From NCBI RefSeq assembly GCF_946220915.1, contig NZ_CAMIHH010000017.1, positions 1-41,403 of the forward strand: a DNA stretch of 41,403 bases, read 5' to 3'. The position numbers and the translations under genes were made by a program. Position 1 is the first letter of the stretch. Every line of letters begins with the position of its first letter. Positions 24,358-32,903 of the stretch are shown here, piece by piece. Under the pieces are notes generated by a model that was not told where the DNA came from, searched no databases, and saw only the letters and a program-made list of their open reading frames with translations. Source of the DNA: an uncultured Flavobacterium sp. (GTDB lineage: Bacteria > Bacteroidota > Bacteroidia > Flavobacteriales > Flavobacteriaceae).

Positions 24358-25335
24358 ATGGATCAGGATATAATACGCTGGGGAATAATAGGCTGCGGCA
24401 ACGTGACCGAACGCAAAAGCGGCCCGGCCTACCAAAAAACCGAAGGCTTCCGGCTTCAGGCAGTCATGCGCCGCGATGCTGTTAAGGCTGCCGATTATGC
24501 CCTTCGCCATGGTGTGCCGAAATATTATGCCGATGCTGACATGCTTATCAACGATCCGGAGGTCGATGCCATATATATTGCCACGCCCCCGGATACACAC
24601 AAATTTTATGCCCTTAAAGTAGCGGCAGCCGGGAAACCCTGTTGCATAGAAAAGCCAATGGCGCCTTCGCATGCCGAATGCGAAATTATATGCGAAGCGT
24701 TCGAGGCCAAAGGGCTGCCGTTGTTCGTGGCCTATTACCGCCGTTCACTGCCCAGGTTCCTGCAGGTAAAACAATGGATAGAAACGCATCAGATAGGGGA
24801 GGTGCGCCACATAAGCTGGCATTTGGGCCGCACTCCATCGCCGCAGGACCTTTCCGGAACGTACAACTGGCGTACGGATGCCGGTATAGCGCCGGGAGGT
24901 TATTTTGACGATCTGGCCAGCCATGGGATTGACCTTTTTACCTATTTGTTCGGCAATGTAAAGGCAGCCACCGGGCACAGCCTGAACCAGCAGGGACTGT
25001 ATACCGCCAAAGATGCCGTAGTAGGTTCCTGGCTGCACGAAAGCGGGATAACCGGGTCGGGCACCTGGAATTCGGGACTGACGGAACGCAGGGACGAAGT
25101 TGTCGTGCACGGAAGTACAGGTAAAATAGAATTTGCTGTTTTCGATGAGGTGCCAATTGTGCTTACCAATGGGGAAGGCAGGCAGAGACTGGACATTGCG
25201 CATCCTGAGAACATCCAGTTGTACCATGTGAAAAACATAGGGTTGCACCTGCGGGGCGAAAGCACTCATCCTTCTACGGGGCGTACTGCTGCGCATACCG
25301 CCTGGGTAATGGATAAAATACTTGGCAAATACTAA
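24358..25335 (+). CDS. Gfo/Idh/MocA family NAD(P)-dependent oxidoreductase
   Basis: 325 residues. The Rossmann nucleotide-binding motif GIIGCGNV is at residues 9-16, with DAIYIATPP near 70-78 and the conserved CIEKP (96-100) whose Lys is catalytic. The C-terminal alpha/beta domain (GGYFDDLASHGIDLFTYLFGNV) carries the conserved Asp/His region. Members oxidise or reduce sugars, inositols or related polyols; the substrate is not predictable here. It is divergent from the B12 riboswitch operon and stands alone. Confidence 0.93.
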   Translation: MDQDIIRWGIIGCGNVTERKSGPAYQKTEGFRLQAVMRRDAVKAADYALRHGVPKYYADADMLINDPEVDAIYIATPPDTHKFYALKVAAAGKPCCIEKPMAPSHAECEIICEAFEAKGLPLFVAYYRRSLPRFLQVKQWIETHQIGEVRHISWHLGRTPSPQDLSGTYNWRTDAGIAPGGYFDDLASHGIDLFTYLFGNVKAATGHSLNQQGLYTAKDAVVGSWLHESGITGSGTWNSGLTERRDEVVVHGSTGKIEFAVFDEVPIVLTNGEGRQRLDIAHPENIQLYHVKNIGLHLRGESTHPSTGRTAAHTAWVMDKILGKY

Positions 25336-25458
25336 ATTATCCCAGCGATAATGCTGCGAGATGAAAGAATGCCGTACTGGTGGTTAATCTTATGCTAATT
25401 GGCACGGAATGTTTATATATATTGGGTAACTTTATGTTTATAATTAAATCATAATACC

Positions 25459-25773
25459 ATGCAGATTAACATAAACACCGACAATCATATTGATGCGGGG
25501 AGCAGGCACGAAAATTATTTTTCGGAAGTGCTGCACAACACTTTAAAACGTTTTGAGGACAAGATAACCGGCCTTGAGGTACACATAGGCGATGAAAATG
25601 CCGACAGGACCAAAGGAGGCGATAAGCGTTGCGTGATCGAGGCACGCGTTAACGGAATGAACCCAATGGCGGTAACCAATCACGCGGACACAGTTGAGCT
25701 TGCAGTAAAAGGCGCAGCCGACAAAATGAAGCATTTGCTCGAGCATACTTTTGATAAGATGCGCACGCACTAA
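25459..25773 (+). CDS. HPF/RaiA-family ribosome hibernation factor
   Basis: 104 residues, the short form of the HPF/RaiA (sigma-54 modulation) family. It has alternating strands (QININTDNHIDA, GLEVHIGDENADR, RCVIEARVNG) and a C-terminal helix (ADTVELAVKGAADKMKHLLEHTFDK). Such proteins bind the 30S decoding region in stationary phase. The segment DRTKGGDKRCVIEARV is the conserved loop between strands. The gene is monocistronic and ends at a strong terminator. Confidence 0.82.
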   Translation: MQININTDNHIDAGSRHENYFSEVLHNTLKRFEDKITGLEVHIGDENADRTKGGDKRCVIEARVNGMNPMAVTNHADTVELAVKGAADKMKHLLEHTFDKMRTH

Positions 25774-25797
25774 AATAAACATCCAGCCTAAACCGGG

Positions 25798-25828
25798 AAA
25801 CCTTCAGGATATCTTCTGAAGGTTTTTT
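25798..25828 (+). terminator. Terminator of the HPF-like gene
   Basis: Stem AAACCTTCAG / CTGAAGGTTT with an 8-nt loop and TTTTTT, 24 nt past the stop codon. Confidence 0.85.
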
Positions 25829-25925
25829 ATTTGCCGGTGCAACATATGAAAGAGCAAAGTTACCCAAGAGCGATAGATTGAACTTTGCAAAAGCTAAAAT
25901 AGTAATGCATATTATTTTTATATTA

Positions 25926-25946
25926 ATACCAATTGGTATATTTTTG
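25926..25946 (+). promoter_or_regulatory. tetR-3 operator and -7 box
   Basis: ATACCAATTGGTAT (25926-25939) is a perfect 14-bp palindrome. It abuts TATTTTTG (25939-25946), a TAnnTTTG -7 box, 15 nt before the ATG at 25962. Operator use by the encoded TetR protein is inferred. Confidence 0.55.
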
Positions 25947-25961
25947 TACAAACTGAATAAT

Positions 25962-26552
25962 ATGACAAAAGCAGCAAGAACACGGCAGTTTATTATCGAG
26001 CAAACGGCACCTGTTTTTAACAGGAAGGGATATGCAGGAACATCCCTTACCGATATTACTGCGGCAACGGGGCTAACCAAGGGCAGTATATACGGCAATT
26101 TTCAGAATAAAGATGAAGTGGCAATTGCAGCATTCGATTATAATTATGGGCTTATGTCGTCAATTGTCAGGCAAAAAATGGCAGTGCAGCCCAATGCACC
26201 CCGTAAGCTTAAAGTGTATCTGACGCTGTACTCTGAGTTTTCGAAATTTCCTTCGCTTGATGGGGGCTGCCCTGTACTGAACACGGCCGTGGAAGCTGAT
26301 GATACTCACGGCATCCTTAGGGAAAAGGCCTGCGATGCAATTGAAAAATGGCAAGAAGAAATACTATCGGTAATTGCCGAAGGGAGAAAGAAAAAAGAAA
26401 TCCGGAAGAAATTTAATGAGAAGGAATTTGCCGGTGCACTAATAGCACTTGTTGAAGGCGGGATCATGCTGGCCAAGGTTACAGGAAAGAATGGCGGACT
26501 TAAAGCAGCAATGAAGCAGGCAGAAAAAATGATTGATGACATAGCGAAATGA
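25962..26552 (+). CDS. TetR family transcriptional regulator
   Basis: 196 residues from the ATG at 25962. A longer ATG at 25878 would place the promoter palindrome inside the gene and add an unlikely hydrophobic N-terminus. The helix-turn-helix is TSLTDITAATGLTKGSIYGNFQNKDEVAIAAF (residues ~27-58). The C-terminal part (GGCPVLNTAVEADDTH ... ALVEGGIMLAKVTG) resembles TetR members such as YxaF/LmrA-like repressors. It is followed 61 bp later by a thioesterase gene with a related imperfect palindrome in front. Confidence 0.9.
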   Translation: MTKAARTRQFIIEQTAPVFNRKGYAGTSLTDITAATGLTKGSIYGNFQNKDEVAIAAFDYNYGLMSSIVRQKMAVQPNAPRKLKVYLTLYSEFSKFPSLDGGCPVLNTAVEADDTHGILREKACDAIEKWQEEILSVIAEGRKKKEIRKKFNEKEFAGALIALVEGGIMLAKVTGKNGGLKAAMKQAEKMIDDIAK

Positions 26553-26586
26553 TTTATGAATGAGCAGAACGGTAAATGTTATTTTT

Positions 26587-26608
26587 ATACTGTTCGGTAT
26601 TAATTTTT
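26587..26608 (+). promoter_or_regulatory. Possible second TetR site before the thioesterase gene
   Basis: ATACTGTTCGGTAT (26587-26600) matches the palindrome before tetR-3 at 10 of 14 positions, with ATAC/GTAT ends kept. It is followed directly by TAATTTTT, a weak -7 box. The same operator-then--7 layout is seen upstream. Confidence 0.35.
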
Positions 26609-26613
26609 ATTAC

Positions 26614-27051
26614 ATGGATACTAATGCAAAGGAACTTTTGAAGGGTTTTATTGATAATGAGGTTCAGAATTCACCTTCACCCTTTATGAACTGGCTTAAG
26701 CCCATAATGAGAGAGGTAGGTGAGGGCAGCCTGAAATTTGAATATACAATACGCGGGGAAATGACCAACCCGTTTGGTACATTGCACGGCGGCGTGACGG
26801 TAGCAATCATCGACGATGCAATTGGCGCCACACTGATATCATATGGCGAGCCCTGCTTTTATGTTTCGGTCAACCTTGTGGTCGACTATTTTTCTCCGGC
26901 ACGTGAGGGCGATGTTGTAGTCGCTAAAACGTCGGTACTGAAAAAAGGCAGCCAGATAGCCAACGCCCAATGCGAAATATGGAATGCCGGCATGACGAAG
27001 CTGGTAGCCAGAGGCTATACCAACCTGTTAAAAACGGCCATTAAAAAATAA
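26614..27051 (+). CDS. PaaI-type hotdog-fold thioesterase
   Basis: 145 residues from the ATG at 26614. NPFGTLHGGVTVAIIDDAIGATLIS holds the conserved HGG and Asp of the PaaI/hotdog acyl-CoA thioesterase family. FYVSVNLVVDYFSPAREGDVVVAKTSVLKKG is the central strand region. It likely hydrolyses an aromatic or medium-chain acyl-CoA. It is next to a TetR gene and may be controlled by it. A longer start at 26560 is not supported. Confidence 0.9.
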   Translation: MDTNAKELLKGFIDNEVQNSPSPFMNWLKPIMREVGEGSLKFEYTIRGEMTNPFGTLHGGVTVAIIDDAIGATLISYGEPCFYVSVNLVVDYFSPAREGDVVVAKTSVLKKGSQIANAQCEIWNAGMTKLVARGYTNLLKTAIKK

Positions 27052-27112
27052 ATTTTGTTAGCTTATGGCTTAGCAAACTTTTTGCATCTTTGTAGTATTA
27101 AGCCAATACCGT

Positions 27113-27841
27113 ATGCGCTACTTGTATGCTTTATTTTTGGGTCTGTGCTTCCTGCCGCTGTATGCGCAGGTAAATGAGTTGGAGCGCGCGCGCGATACCA
27201 TTGAGATGGATAGCGTACCTGCATTCAACGACCCCAAGTACAGGGAAGACCAGTTTTATGCTACTATTTCATACAACCTCATGCAGGGCAAACCTGTAGG
27301 ATATTCGCAGTATTCATTTTCTACCAGCTTATCCGCAGGTTTCCTCAGGGATATGCCAATCAACGAGCGGCGGAACCATTCTGTTGCGCTTGGCCTTGGC
27401 TATTCCTACAGCAACATTAAGCACAATCTTGTCATTACCGATGCCGCAGGCGGTGCAAAAAACTATGCCATAATGGATGAGGGCGGTTTTGATAAAAATA
27501 AGCTGGTGCTGCATTACCTCGAAATGCCGCTGGAGCTGCGCTGGCGCAATTCCAATGCCCTTGACCACAGGTTCTGGCGCATATATGCAGGGGCAAAGGT
27601 AAGCATGCTTTTATATGATAAAGCGCAATATGAACCACACAGCGGCCCCGGCACAAAGGTGCGCAACAATGACAACATGAACCGTTTTGTGTATAGTGCC
27701 TATCTCTCTGCGGGCTGGAATACCTGGAATTTTTATGCCTGCTATGCATTAACGCCAATGTATAAAGATGCGCGGATGGAAAATGGCGAGGAACTGAAAA
27801 TGCAATCGCTAAACCTGGGGCTGATCTTTTATATTTTATAG
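27113..27841 (+). CDS. Porin-like outer-membrane beta-barrel protein
   Basis: 242 residues. Signal peptide MRYLYALFLGLCFLPLYAQ. The mature protein has paired strands such as QFYATISYNLMQGKPVGYSQYSFSTSLSAGFL, HSVALGLGYSYSNI, LEMPLELRWRN and LNLGLIFYIL at the C-terminus. This matches the small porin-like OMP_b-brl family of Flavobacteria, often called PorT-like. A direct T9SS role is not shown by sequence. The stop overlaps the end of the convergent membrane gene by 6 bp. Confidence 0.8.
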   Translation: MRYLYALFLGLCFLPLYAQVNELERARDTIEMDSVPAFNDPKYREDQFYATISYNLMQGKPVGYSQYSFSTSLSAGFLRDMPINERRNHSVALGLGYSYSNIKHNLVITDAAGGAKNYAIMDEGGFDKNKLVLHYLEMPLELRWRNSNALDHRFWRIYAGAKVSMLLYDKAQYEPHSGPGTKVRNNDNMNRFVYSAYLSAGWNTWNFYACYALTPMYKDARMENGEELKMQSLNLGLIFYIL

Positions 27842-28453
27842 CGAAGGCAGCAGCCAGAAGTACCAAAGCCCCACCTGGGGCAAAATTCCTATCAGCGTGC
27901 CCAGCGCTACTTCATTCAGCCCATTGGTGGCCGACTGTAACCGCGATGAAGCAACAAATCCCGAAAAAAGCACCAGTAAGATAATACTATAGAGGAAATT
28001 AATATGATAGTAAGCCGAGATGCTCACTATGAACAGGGTAAATGAAGCCATGGCTATCATGTGAAGGCTTGCCCTGAAGCCGAACAGCAGGAAAATGAGT
28101 GCGAGCATGCAGCTCAGCAGCATCCCAAGGAAAAAATAATAAAGTTCGGGCACGACAATTGTCGAAAAGCTGTTCCTTATCAGGATAAGCAGTAGTATGC
28201 AGTAAAAAGCCAATGGCAGCCGCCGTTCCTTCGTGTCGTTCATTATGCGGGTCTTGACCCTGCCCAATGATTTGAGCAGGTAAAATGCCGACATGGGCAG
28301 CAGAAGGGTAAGTATGAGCACCTGTAGGAAAACCAGGTAGATCTCGTGCTGGTAAAAAAAGTTTTTGGTAATGAAAAAATAAAAAAGCGTAGCATACGCC
28401 GGAACGAAAAGCGGGTGGAATAAATAGGAAAAAATCGGCAGCAGTTTTTTCAT
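27836..28453 (-). CDS. Polytopic membrane protein of unknown function
   Basis: 205 residues with about six hydrophobic segments, e.g. LFVPAYATLFYFFI, YLVFLQVLILTLLLPMSAFYLL, LAFYCILLLILI, LYYFFLGMLLSCMLALIFLLFGF, MIAMASFTLFIVSISAYY and FLYSIILLVLFSGFVAS. The conserved-looking loop VKTRIMNDTKERRLPL and the ending ATNGLNEVALGTLIGILPQ suggest a PAP2-superfamily-like relative, but the phosphatase motifs are absent. It follows rpoN with a 1-bp gap. Confidence 0.75.
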   Translation of the reverse strand: MKKLLPIFSYLFHPLFVPAYATLFYFFITKNFFYQHEIYLVFLQVLILTLLLPMSAFYLLKSLGRVKTRIMNDTKERRLPLAFYCILLLILIRNSFSTIVVPELYYFFLGMLLSCMLALIFLLFGFRASLHMIAMASFTLFIVSISAYYHINFLYSIILLVLFSGFVASSRLQSATNGLNEVALGTLIGILPQVGLWYFWLLPSL

Positions 28454-28454
28454 T

Positions 28455-29930
28455 TTAAATCTTCTTGCGCATACGTGCTACCGGAATATCCAGCTGCTCG
28501 CGGTATTTGGCAATAGTACGGCGCGCAATGGGGTAGCCTTTGTCTTTAAGTATGTCGGCAAGCTTGTCGTCGGGCAGGGGTTTGCGTTTATCCTCATCCT
28601 CAATAACAGTCTTCAGTATCTTCTTGATCTCGATGGTCGAAACATCCTCGCCCTGGTCATTCTTCATCGCTTCAGAGAAGAAATCCTTAATCAGTTTGGT
28701 ACCGTAAGGCGTTTCCACATACTTGCTGTTGGCCACGCGTGAAACGGTCGAAATATCGAGTCCCACCATGTCGGCAATATCCTTCAGGATCATCGGCTTC
28801 AGCTTGGCCTCATCGCCATCGAGGAAATATTCCTGCTGGTAATGCATAATGGCATTCATGGTTACGAACAGCGTTTCCTGGCGTTGACGTATGGCATCGA
28901 TAAACCACTTGGCCGAATCCAGTTTTTGTTTGATGAATTGTACCGCATCCTTTTGTTGTACTGATTTGTCGCGGCTGTCCTTATAGCTTTGCAGCATTTC
29001 CTGATAGTCTTTAGAAACGTGCAATTCGGGTGCATTCCTGCCGTTAAGTGTCAGTTCCAGTTCTCCATCGGTTATTTTTATGGCGAAATCGGGTACCACG
29101 TGCTCCACGGCCCTGGCACTGCTTTCATAGGCGCCACCCGGCTTGGGGTTCAGGTGTTCAATTTCGTCAATGGCTTTGCGCAGCTGTTCCTGCGTAATGT
29201 CGTATTTCTGGAGCAGCTTGTCGTAGTGTTTCTTGGTAAATGCATCAAACTGGTTTTCGAGTATGTCTATGGAAAGCTCTACAGAGCTGGTAGGTGTTTT
29301 GCTTTTGAGCTGTAGCAGCAGGCATTCCTGTAGATCGCGCGCGCCAACACCTGCGGGTTCCAATTGGTGGATGATGTGCAGTATATGCTCCACAGTCTTC
29401 TCGTCAGTATAAATGCCCTGCGTAAAAGCCATGTCATCTACAATGTCGGGAATGCTCCGGCGTATGTAGCCCATGTCGTCAATGCTTCCTACAAGGAACT
29501 CTGCAATATCTCGTTCGCTGTCACTTAATATAAAAGTGTTCAGCTGGTCAATAAGGCTTTGGTGAAAACTAACCGATGCGGCAAACGGCATCGAACGGTC
29601 TTCGTCATCGTCACTGTAATTATTGGCCTGTAGCTTGTAGTCAGGTGTTTCGTCGTTGCTCAGGTATTCATCGATGTTTATTTCGTCGGCTTCAATGTGG
29701 TCGCCATCATGATCATCATAGTCATCATAATCATCGCTGTTGTCAAATTCGTCTTTTTCATACTCATATTCATCATCCTTACTGCTTTCCTCAAGCGCAG
29801 GGTTCTCTACCATTTCCTCTTTGAGACGCTGTTCAAAAGCCTGCGTAGGCAGCTGGATCAGCTTCATGAGCTGGATCTGCTGGGGTGAGAGTTTTTGCGA
29901 TAATTTTAGCTGTAAGTTCTGCTTGAGCAT
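28455..29930 (-). CDS. rpoN: RNA polymerase sigma-54 factor
   Basis: 491 residues. Region I (LQLKLSQKLSPQQIQLMKLIQLPTQAF) is the Gln/Leu-rich activator-response region. Region II is strongly acidic (DDYDDYDDHDGDH). Region III includes the core-binding segment (DIAEFLVGSIDDMGY ... LEPAGVGARDLQECLLLQL). The C-terminal DNA-binding part has VGLDISTVSRVANSKYVETPYG and ends with the RpoN box ARRTIAKYRE. It would direct transcription of -24/-12 promoters with enhancer-binding activators. None of these activators is encoded in the window. It appears cotranscribed with the membrane protein gene downstream. Confidence 0.96.
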   Translation of the reverse strand: MLKQNLQLKLSQKLSPQQIQLMKLIQLPTQAFEQRLKEEMVENPALEESSKDDEYEYEKDEFDNSDDYDDYDDHDGDHIEADEINIDEYLSNDETPDYKLQANNYSDDDEDRSMPFAASVSFHQSLIDQLNTFILSDSERDIAEFLVGSIDDMGYIRRSIPDIVDDMAFTQGIYTDEKTVEHILHIIHQLEPAGVGARDLQECLLLQLKSKTPTSSVELSIDILENQFDAFTKKHYDKLLQKYDITQEQLRKAIDEIEHLNPKPGGAYESSARAVEHVVPDFAIKITDGELELTLNGRNAPELHVSKDYQEMLQSYKDSRDKSVQQKDAVQFIKQKLDSAKWFIDAIRQRQETLFVTMNAIMHYQQEYFLDGDEAKLKPMILKDIADMVGLDISTVSRVANSKYVETPYGTKLIKDFFSEAMKNDQGEDVSTIEIKKILKTVIEDEDKRKPLPDDKLADILKDKGYPIARRTIAKYREQLDIPVARMRKKI

Positions 29931-30247
29931 AATAAGGGCGGTAATTTATACAGGATAAAATTACAAAAAACCGGCATAACTGTTGATGCGTTTTTGGATA
30001 AAATTATAAAAGCTGCCTCATTACACAGAGTCCCACAGAAAATGCACGGAGTAATTACCAGCTTTTCATTTCTTATTCTAATTCTTCAGTTGTCAATACC
30101 CGCCCGGCAAGATAATCGTCATAGATTTTTTCGGGCGGGCTATCAATTCTTCCAGTGTAATATTTCATGGATTGATCTTTTGATTGAATGTAATTTAAAA
30201 ATCTGTGTAAATCTTCCAAAATCCGTGCATCCACGTTCTAAAAAAAA
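29931..30247. other. Non-coding gap with a hairpin and degenerate repeat words
   Basis: About 320 bases between rpoN and the end of asnS, without a convincing ORF. It contains a hairpin CCCGCCCG (30099-30106) / CGGGCGGG (30132-30139). It also has ACACAGAGTCCCACAG and ATCTGTGTAAATCTTCC words like other Flavobacterium intergenic repeats. Confidence 0.5.
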
Positions 30248-30267
30248 AGCCTCCCAATTGGAAGGCT
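30248..30267 (-). terminator. Terminator of asnS
   Basis: On the minus strand AGCCTTCC-AATT-GGGAGGCT, followed by a run of eight T's, 10 nt beyond the stop codon. Confidence 0.85.
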
Positions 30268-30276
30268 CTCATATCT

Positions 30277-31710
30277 CTAAAACTCCGCATTCTGCGGTGT
30301 CCTTGGGAACGGTATCACATCGCGGATGTTGGTCATGCCGGTTACAAACAGTACCAGGCGCTCAAAGCCTAAGCCGAAGCCGCTATGTACTGCCGTGCCA
30401 AAACGGCGTGTATCGAGGTACCACCACAATTCTTTTTCGTCAATGCCCAGCTCGGCTATCTTTTGCTGTAGCACGTCAAGGCGTTCTTCCCTTTGCGAGC
30501 CCCCTACGATCTCACCAATGCCGGGGAACAATATGTCCATGGCACGCACGGTCTTGTTATCATCGTTCAGCCTCATGTAAAATGCCTTGATTTTTGCCGG
30601 GTAATCGTATAGGATCACAGGGCATTTAAAGTGTTTCTCCACAAGAAAACGCTCGTGCTCGCTTTGGAGGTCGGCACCCCATTCTTCAATGATATAGCTG
30701 AACTTCTTGTTCTTGTTCGGCTTGCTGTTCTTCAGGATGTCGATGGCTTCGGTATAGCTCACACGCTTAAAATTGTTGTCAAGCACAAATTGCAGTTTAT
30801 CCAACAATCCCATTTCGCTGCGCTCGTTTTGCGGCTTCTGTTTTTCATCGTCGGCAAGGCGCTGGTTCAGGAAGGCAAGGTCGTCCGGGCAACGGTCCAA
30901 TGCGTATTTTACAACATACTGGATAAAATCCTCGGCAAGGTCCATGTTGGCATCCAGGTCGTTAAAGGCTACTTCGGGCTCAATCATCCAGAATTCCGCA
31001 AGATGGCGGCTGGTGTTTGAGTTCTCCGCACGGAAGGTTGGCCCAAATGTATAGATCTGCCCAAGCGCCATGGCATAGGTTTCGCCTTCAAGCTGGCCCG
31101 ATACGGTAAGGTTCGTTTCCTTTCCGAAGAAATCCTGCCTGTAATCTACCTTGCCTTCCTCGTTCAATGGCGCACCGTTTGGAGGAAGTGCAGTAACGCG
31201 GAACATCTCACCTGCACCTTCGGCATCAGAGCCGGTAATTATAGGGGTGTTCACATACACAAATCCTTTCTCCTGGAAATATTGGTGAATGGCAAAAGAC
31301 AGTACCGAGCGCACCCTCATGATCGCACCGAATACATTGGTGCGTACGCGAAGGTGGGCATTCTCACGAAGAAATTCCAACGAGTGTTTTTTAGGCTGCA
31401 TCGGGAATTTTTCGGGATCGCTGTCGCCCAGTATTTCAAAGCTTTTAGCCTGAACTTCATATTTTTGCCCGGCTCCCTGGCTGGGTGCCAGATTGCCCTT
31501 TATAGCTATGGCAGCGCCAGTGGTTATCCTTTTTAATTGTTCGGCAGGCGTATTTTCAAAGTCGATTACGCACTGTATGTTATTTATGGTCGAGCCATCA
31601 TTAAGGGCTACGAACTGGTTATTCCTGAAAGTTCTTACCCATCCTTTTACTAATACATCATCCAGCGGCTTTGCGCTTTCCAGCAGGTCTTTAACTTTTG
31701 TGTGCTTCAT
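30277..31710 (-). CDS. asnS: Asparaginyl-tRNA synthetase
   Basis: 477 residues from the ATG at 31710 (MKHTKVKDLLESAK). The 16-residue extension from 31758 is not preferred because it would run through a promoter-like palindrome. The N-terminal OB-fold anticodon domain includes VLVKGWVRTFRNNQFVALNDGS. Class II motif 2 is FGPTFRAENSNTSRHLAEFWMIEPE and motif 3 is GFGLGFERLVLFVTG. It attaches Asn to tRNA-Asn. Length and motifs are standard for the bacterial enzyme. Confidence 0.96.
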   Translation of the reverse strand: MKHTKVKDLLESAKPLDDVLVKGWVRTFRNNQFVALNDGSTINNIQCVIDFENTPAEQLKRITTGAAIAIKGNLAPSQGAGQKYEVQAKSFEILGDSDPEKFPMQPKKHSLEFLRENAHLRVRTNVFGAIMRVRSVLSFAIHQYFQEKGFVYVNTPIITGSDAEGAGEMFRVTALPPNGAPLNEEGKVDYRQDFFGKETNLTVSGQLEGETYAMALGQIYTFGPTFRAENSNTSRHLAEFWMIEPEVAFNDLDANMDLAEDFIQYVVKYALDRCPDDLAFLNQRLADDEKQKPQNERSEMGLLDKLQFVLDNNFKRVSYTEAIDILKNSKPNKNKKFSYIIEEWGADLQSEHERFLVEKHFKCPVILYDYPAKIKAFYMRLNDDNKTVRAMDILFPGIGEIVGGSQREERLDVLQQKIAELGIDEKELWWYLDTRRFGTAVHSGFGLGFERLVLFVTGMTNIRDVIPFPRTPQNAEF

Positions 31711-31741
31711 CTTTAAAAAAATTAGTCTTGTTTCCGGATAG

Positions 31742-31758
31742 TTGCGCAGTATGCGCAA
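31742..31758 (-). promoter_or_regulatory. Palindrome upstream of asnS
   Basis: TTGCGCA-GTA-TGCGCAA, perfect arms with a 3-nt centre, 32 nt before the asnS start. Function unknown. Confidence 0.4.
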
Positions 31759-31859
31759 ATGCCTGCAAATGTAATGAAAAGCATAAAAACCAAAATGGGT
31801 TTGAGACGCTAATTGCGCTAATTTTTCTTAAATTTAATTATACCGGAAGCAACCGTACA

Positions 31860-32186
31860 TTAATGGGATACTGCCTTTAGCCCGATGATCGACCCGATAA
31901 GCGTTGCAATAAAGAACATCCGCCAAAATGTCGCAGGGTCTTTAAAAAATATAATTCCCGCCAATACGGTTCCCACCGCCCCTATGCCTGTCCAGACCGC
32001 ATAGGCAGTACCTATCGGCAGGCTTTGCGTAGCCTTTATAAGCAATGTCATGCTTATGGTGAGCGAAACAACAAACCCGCCATACCACCACCATGCTTCA
32101 TTTCCCGTTGATTCCTTGGCTTTGCCAAGGCAAAAGGCAAAGGCTACTTCAAACAGCCCTGCGATGATTAAAATGATCCAGTTCAT
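31860..32186 (-). CDS. SMR family small multidrug/guanidinium exporter
   Basis: 108 residues with four membrane helices: WIILIIAGLFEVAFAFCLG, WWYGGFVVSLTISMTLLI, GTAYAVWTGIGAVGTVLAGIIFF and FWRMFFIATLIGSIIGL. The essential membrane Glu13 lies in GLFEV. SLPIGTAYAVWTGIGAVG is the SMR signature. Whether it is the quaternary-ammonium (EmrE) or guanidinium (SugE/Gdx) subtype is not certain. It is downstream of a Crp/Fnr gene on the same strand, 63 bp apart. Confidence 0.92.
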   Translation of the reverse strand: MNWIILIIAGLFEVAFAFCLGKAKESTGNEAWWWYGGFVVSLTISMTLLIKATQSLPIGTAYAVWTGIGAVGTVLAGIIFFKDPATFWRMFFIATLIGSIIGLKAVSH

Positions 32187-32249
32187 ATCTTTGTTTTTGC
32201 AAAGGTCAGTAATGAAGCGGTAATAAAATTTTACAAATGATAAATTCAG

Positions 32250-32813
32250 CTACCTGATTTCTCCTCTGATCCGGCTCAGGCTTACCTGTGTTATGCCAAG
32301 ATAAGAGGCAATATGCCCAAGCTGAACCCGTTGTATAAGCCCGGGATTGTCTTTCAAAAGTTCTTTATAGCGTTCGGTTGCGGTGCGAAATTGCCTGGAG
32401 ATGAGCCGCTTTTCCGTCTTCATGAGTTCATGCTCGGCAAATTTTCGGCCCCAGTTGGCAATATGTATGTCGCTGCTGTACAGTGCCTGGAGATCGGCAG
32501 CACGTATCTCATACAAGTCGCAGTCTTCCAGCAGTTCAATGTCTTCATACCCGGGTTTGTTCTCTACATAGCTGCGCATGGATATGGCAGCTTCTCCCTC
32601 GCGGCCAAACCAAAAGGTCACTTCATTGCCATCATGCCCTGCATAGGCGCGTACAATCCCTTTCCGGATGAAATAAAAGGCCTGCTCGGTCTTGTCGGCG
32701 TGAATCAAGATATGGCCTTTTGGCTGGCTTATCTCAGTAAAAAAAGCCGCCAATGCCTTAAGGGAGGTATCCGGAAGTGGGTAAATGCCATTAAGTATTT
32801 GATTGATGTTCAT
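32250..32813 (-). CDS. Crp/Fnr family transcriptional regulator
   Basis: 187 residues. The cyclic-nucleotide-binding-like barrel covers residues ~10-115 (ILIHADKTEQAFYFIRKGIVRAY, EVTFWFGREGEAAIS). The helix-turn-helix is at 163-183 (VQLGHIASYLGITQVSLSRIR). It lacks the Cys cluster of Fnr and a clear cAMP phosphate-binding Arg-Ser pair, so the ligand is unknown. It reads toward the SMR transporter and may control it. Confidence 0.9.
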   Translation of the reverse strand: MNINQILNGIYPLPDTSLKALAAFFTEISQPKGHILIHADKTEQAFYFIRKGIVRAYAGHDGNEVTFWFGREGEAAISMRSYVENKPGYEDIELLEDCDLYEIRAADLQALYSSDIHIANWGRKFAEHELMKTEKRLISRQFRTATERYKELLKDNPGLIQRVQLGHIASYLGITQVSLSRIRGEIR

Positions 32814-32843
32814 TGTTTAAGTAGTTTTGCCATATCTTAAATC

Positions 32844-32882
32844 CCGCCCTTTTGCAATAGGTTACGTATTATGATAGGGCGG
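32844..32882. other. Hairpin after the DUF5686 gene
   Basis: CCGCCCT and AGGGCGG arms with a 25-nt spacer, between the DUF5686 stop and the Crp/Fnr start. It may terminate the upstream transcript. Confidence 0.35.
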
Positions 32883-32903
32883 ATTATCCATCTGACCTCA
32901 ATA

